Below are positions 6,176 through 7,031 of a stretch of 7,031 nucleotides of DNA, piece after piece (within the stretch, counting starts at the first letter, position 1; the number at the start of each line of letters is the position of its first letter). The translations under genes and the position numbers were made by a program. The notes below the pieces were generated by a model. The model ran no database searches, was not told the DNA's origin, and was given only the letters and a program-made list of their open reading frames with translations. Source of the DNA: an uncultured Clostridia bacterium (GTDB lineage: Bacteria; Bacillota; Clostridia; Acetivibrionales; CALMWN01); assembly GCA_937873555.1 (NCBI GenBank), contig CALMWN010000217.1:1-7031 (forward strand), in the 5' to 3' direction.

Positions 6176-7013
6176 ATGGTAAAAATGAAAAAATTCTGTA
6201 TTGTTTATATAAGTAAAAAGGTGTTACTTGCAATAATCTTTATAACAATTGCTGTGGCGTTAGCTTCGATAATATCCTTTAGAATAGTAAATTTATCAAC
6301 AAACACCTTCAATAACTCTTACACCAGGACTATTGTTCTAGACCCGGGTCATGGAGGTATTGATGGGGGCACTTCAAAGAATGGTGTTTTTAGAAAAGAA
6401 TATAAACCTTGATATTTCAACAAGGCTAAGGGATTTTCTTGAACAAAAGGGCTACAAGGTTATCCTAACAAGAGATATGGATAAATCACTTGACAGTTTA
6501 AGTAACGATGGCGGAAGCAGGCACCTGAGGGACTTAAAGGCACGAGTCAATATAATAAACAATAGCAATGCCGAGCTATTTTTAAGTATTCATGAAAATT
6601 GTCACATAAAAAATTTAAACGCTGACGGTTCTATCGTGTTATATAATGAACGATTTACGCAAAATAAGATGCTAGCCTACTGTGTCCAAAGAGCATTAAA
6701 TAGCATTATGATAGACGGTAAAAAAAGAACGGTTCACGACCCTCAAAACAGCCCCGGCTTCTATTTATTGAATTACTCTAAAATCCCCGGAGTTATCATT
6801 GAAACCGTATTCATATATAATCAAAAGGAACGGGAATTATTAGGTCAGGACAGCTTTAAGGATGAACTTGCGAAAGCCATTGCAAATGGCATAGAAAAGT
6901 ACTTTAATGAAACCAATAATGTAAGCGGCGGGACAAATCGATCGCATTCGTTTCATCCCAAATGGCGATATTTCCCACCCTATAATTCTAATGCTTTAAA
7001 ACCTTTTCCATAG
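6176..7013 (+). pseudogene. cwlD: CwlD-like N-acetylmuramoyl-L-alanine amidase, frameshifted
   Basis: Amidase_3 enzymes are zinc hydrolases that cut the bond between MurNAc and L-Ala; CwlD acts in making spore cortex muramic-delta-lactam. The gene starts at 6176 (or ATG 6185; no strong ribosome site) with a membrane anchor at about residues 14-36. The first frame contains the zinc-binding DPGHGG (56-61, His59) and then runs into a stop at 6410-6412. The rest lies in the +1 frame up to 7013 and includes LEKNINLD with the second ligand Glu, the third ligand His in LFLSIHEN, and the catalytic Glu in VIIETVF. Removing one T from the run at 6387-6391 joins both halves into a normal 278-residue protein. 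The break is a real single-base insertion or a homopolymer sequencing error. The C-terminal 30 residues, rich in aromatics and proline, are not part of the usual domain. It is AT-richer than the operon and transcribed divergently from it. Confidence 0.82.
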
Positions 7014-7031
7014 ATATCTGCTACATTGTCA

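Noticed and set aside
6380..6395. Programmed +1 frameshift or transcriptional slippage restoring the amidase
   Set aside because: A run of five Ts is short for RNA polymerase slippage. There is no RF2-like stop codon at the shift point and no Shine-Dalgarno-like stimulator a few bases upstream (the nearest GGAGG is about 30 bases away). A mutation or sequencing error is simpler.
1..7031. CRISPR array, tRNA, rRNA or insertion sequence
   Set aside because: No regularly spaced repeats, tRNA-like cloverleaf, rRNA sequence, transposase motif or terminal inverted repeats were seen on either strand.

Overview
The window looks like a chromosomal segment from an anaerobic, probably spore-forming member of the Clostridia that can run at least part of the Wood-Ljungdahl (reductive acetyl-CoA) pathway. 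This rests on gene content: a MetV/MetF methylenetetrahydrofolate reductase pair embedded among heterodisulfide-reductase (Hdr)-type flavin and iron-sulfur proteins, beside a CwlD-like cell-wall amidase. The species cannot be named from the sequence.

Positions 1-5802 hold one minus-strand operon of six genes, read from right to left. In order they are: a 340-residue HdrA/QmoA-like flavoprotein (5802-4780); a 443-residue HdrA-like protein carrying two [4Fe-4S] ferredoxin motifs and a C-terminal MvhD-type domain (4783-3452, QmoB-like); metV (3422-2754, TTG start); metF (2757-1828); an HdrC-like two-cluster protein (1793-1386); and the first 442 residues of an HdrA protein fused to a glutamate-synthase-small-subunit (GltD)-like NAD(P)H module (1328 to beyond position 1). 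Two of the junctions are 4-base ATGA overlaps and the others are 29-57 base gaps, so co-transcription is very likely. No HdrB-type (CCG-domain) subunit lies in the window.

Positions 5803-6175 are an AT-rich divergent intergenic region. It has a plausible sigma-A-type promoter for the Hdr/Met operon, with upstream A-tracts, an 11-base-spaced direct repeat over its start site, and an 8+8 inverted repeat in front of the plus-strand gene.

Positions 6176-7013 (plus strand) encode a CwlD-like N-acetylmuramoyl-L-alanine amidase. Its reading frame is broken by one extra T in a five-T run between the codons for two zinc-ligand residues.

The likely joint role of the operon is a flavin-based, possibly electron-bifurcating, methylenetetrahydrofolate reductase complex. 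In this model NAD(P)H enters at the GltD-like module and is split at an HdrA-type flavin. One branch runs through iron-sulfur subunits to MetV/MetF, and the other goes to ferredoxin or to the MvhD-type domain. The MetFV-HdrABC-MvhD complex of Moorella thermoacetica is the closest characterised analogue known to me. The parts list here differs: an HdrA-GltD fusion, a second HdrA-like pair of QmoAB type, MvhD fused to a ferredoxin module, and no HdrB seen. The joint function is inference; the domain calls are read from the sequence.
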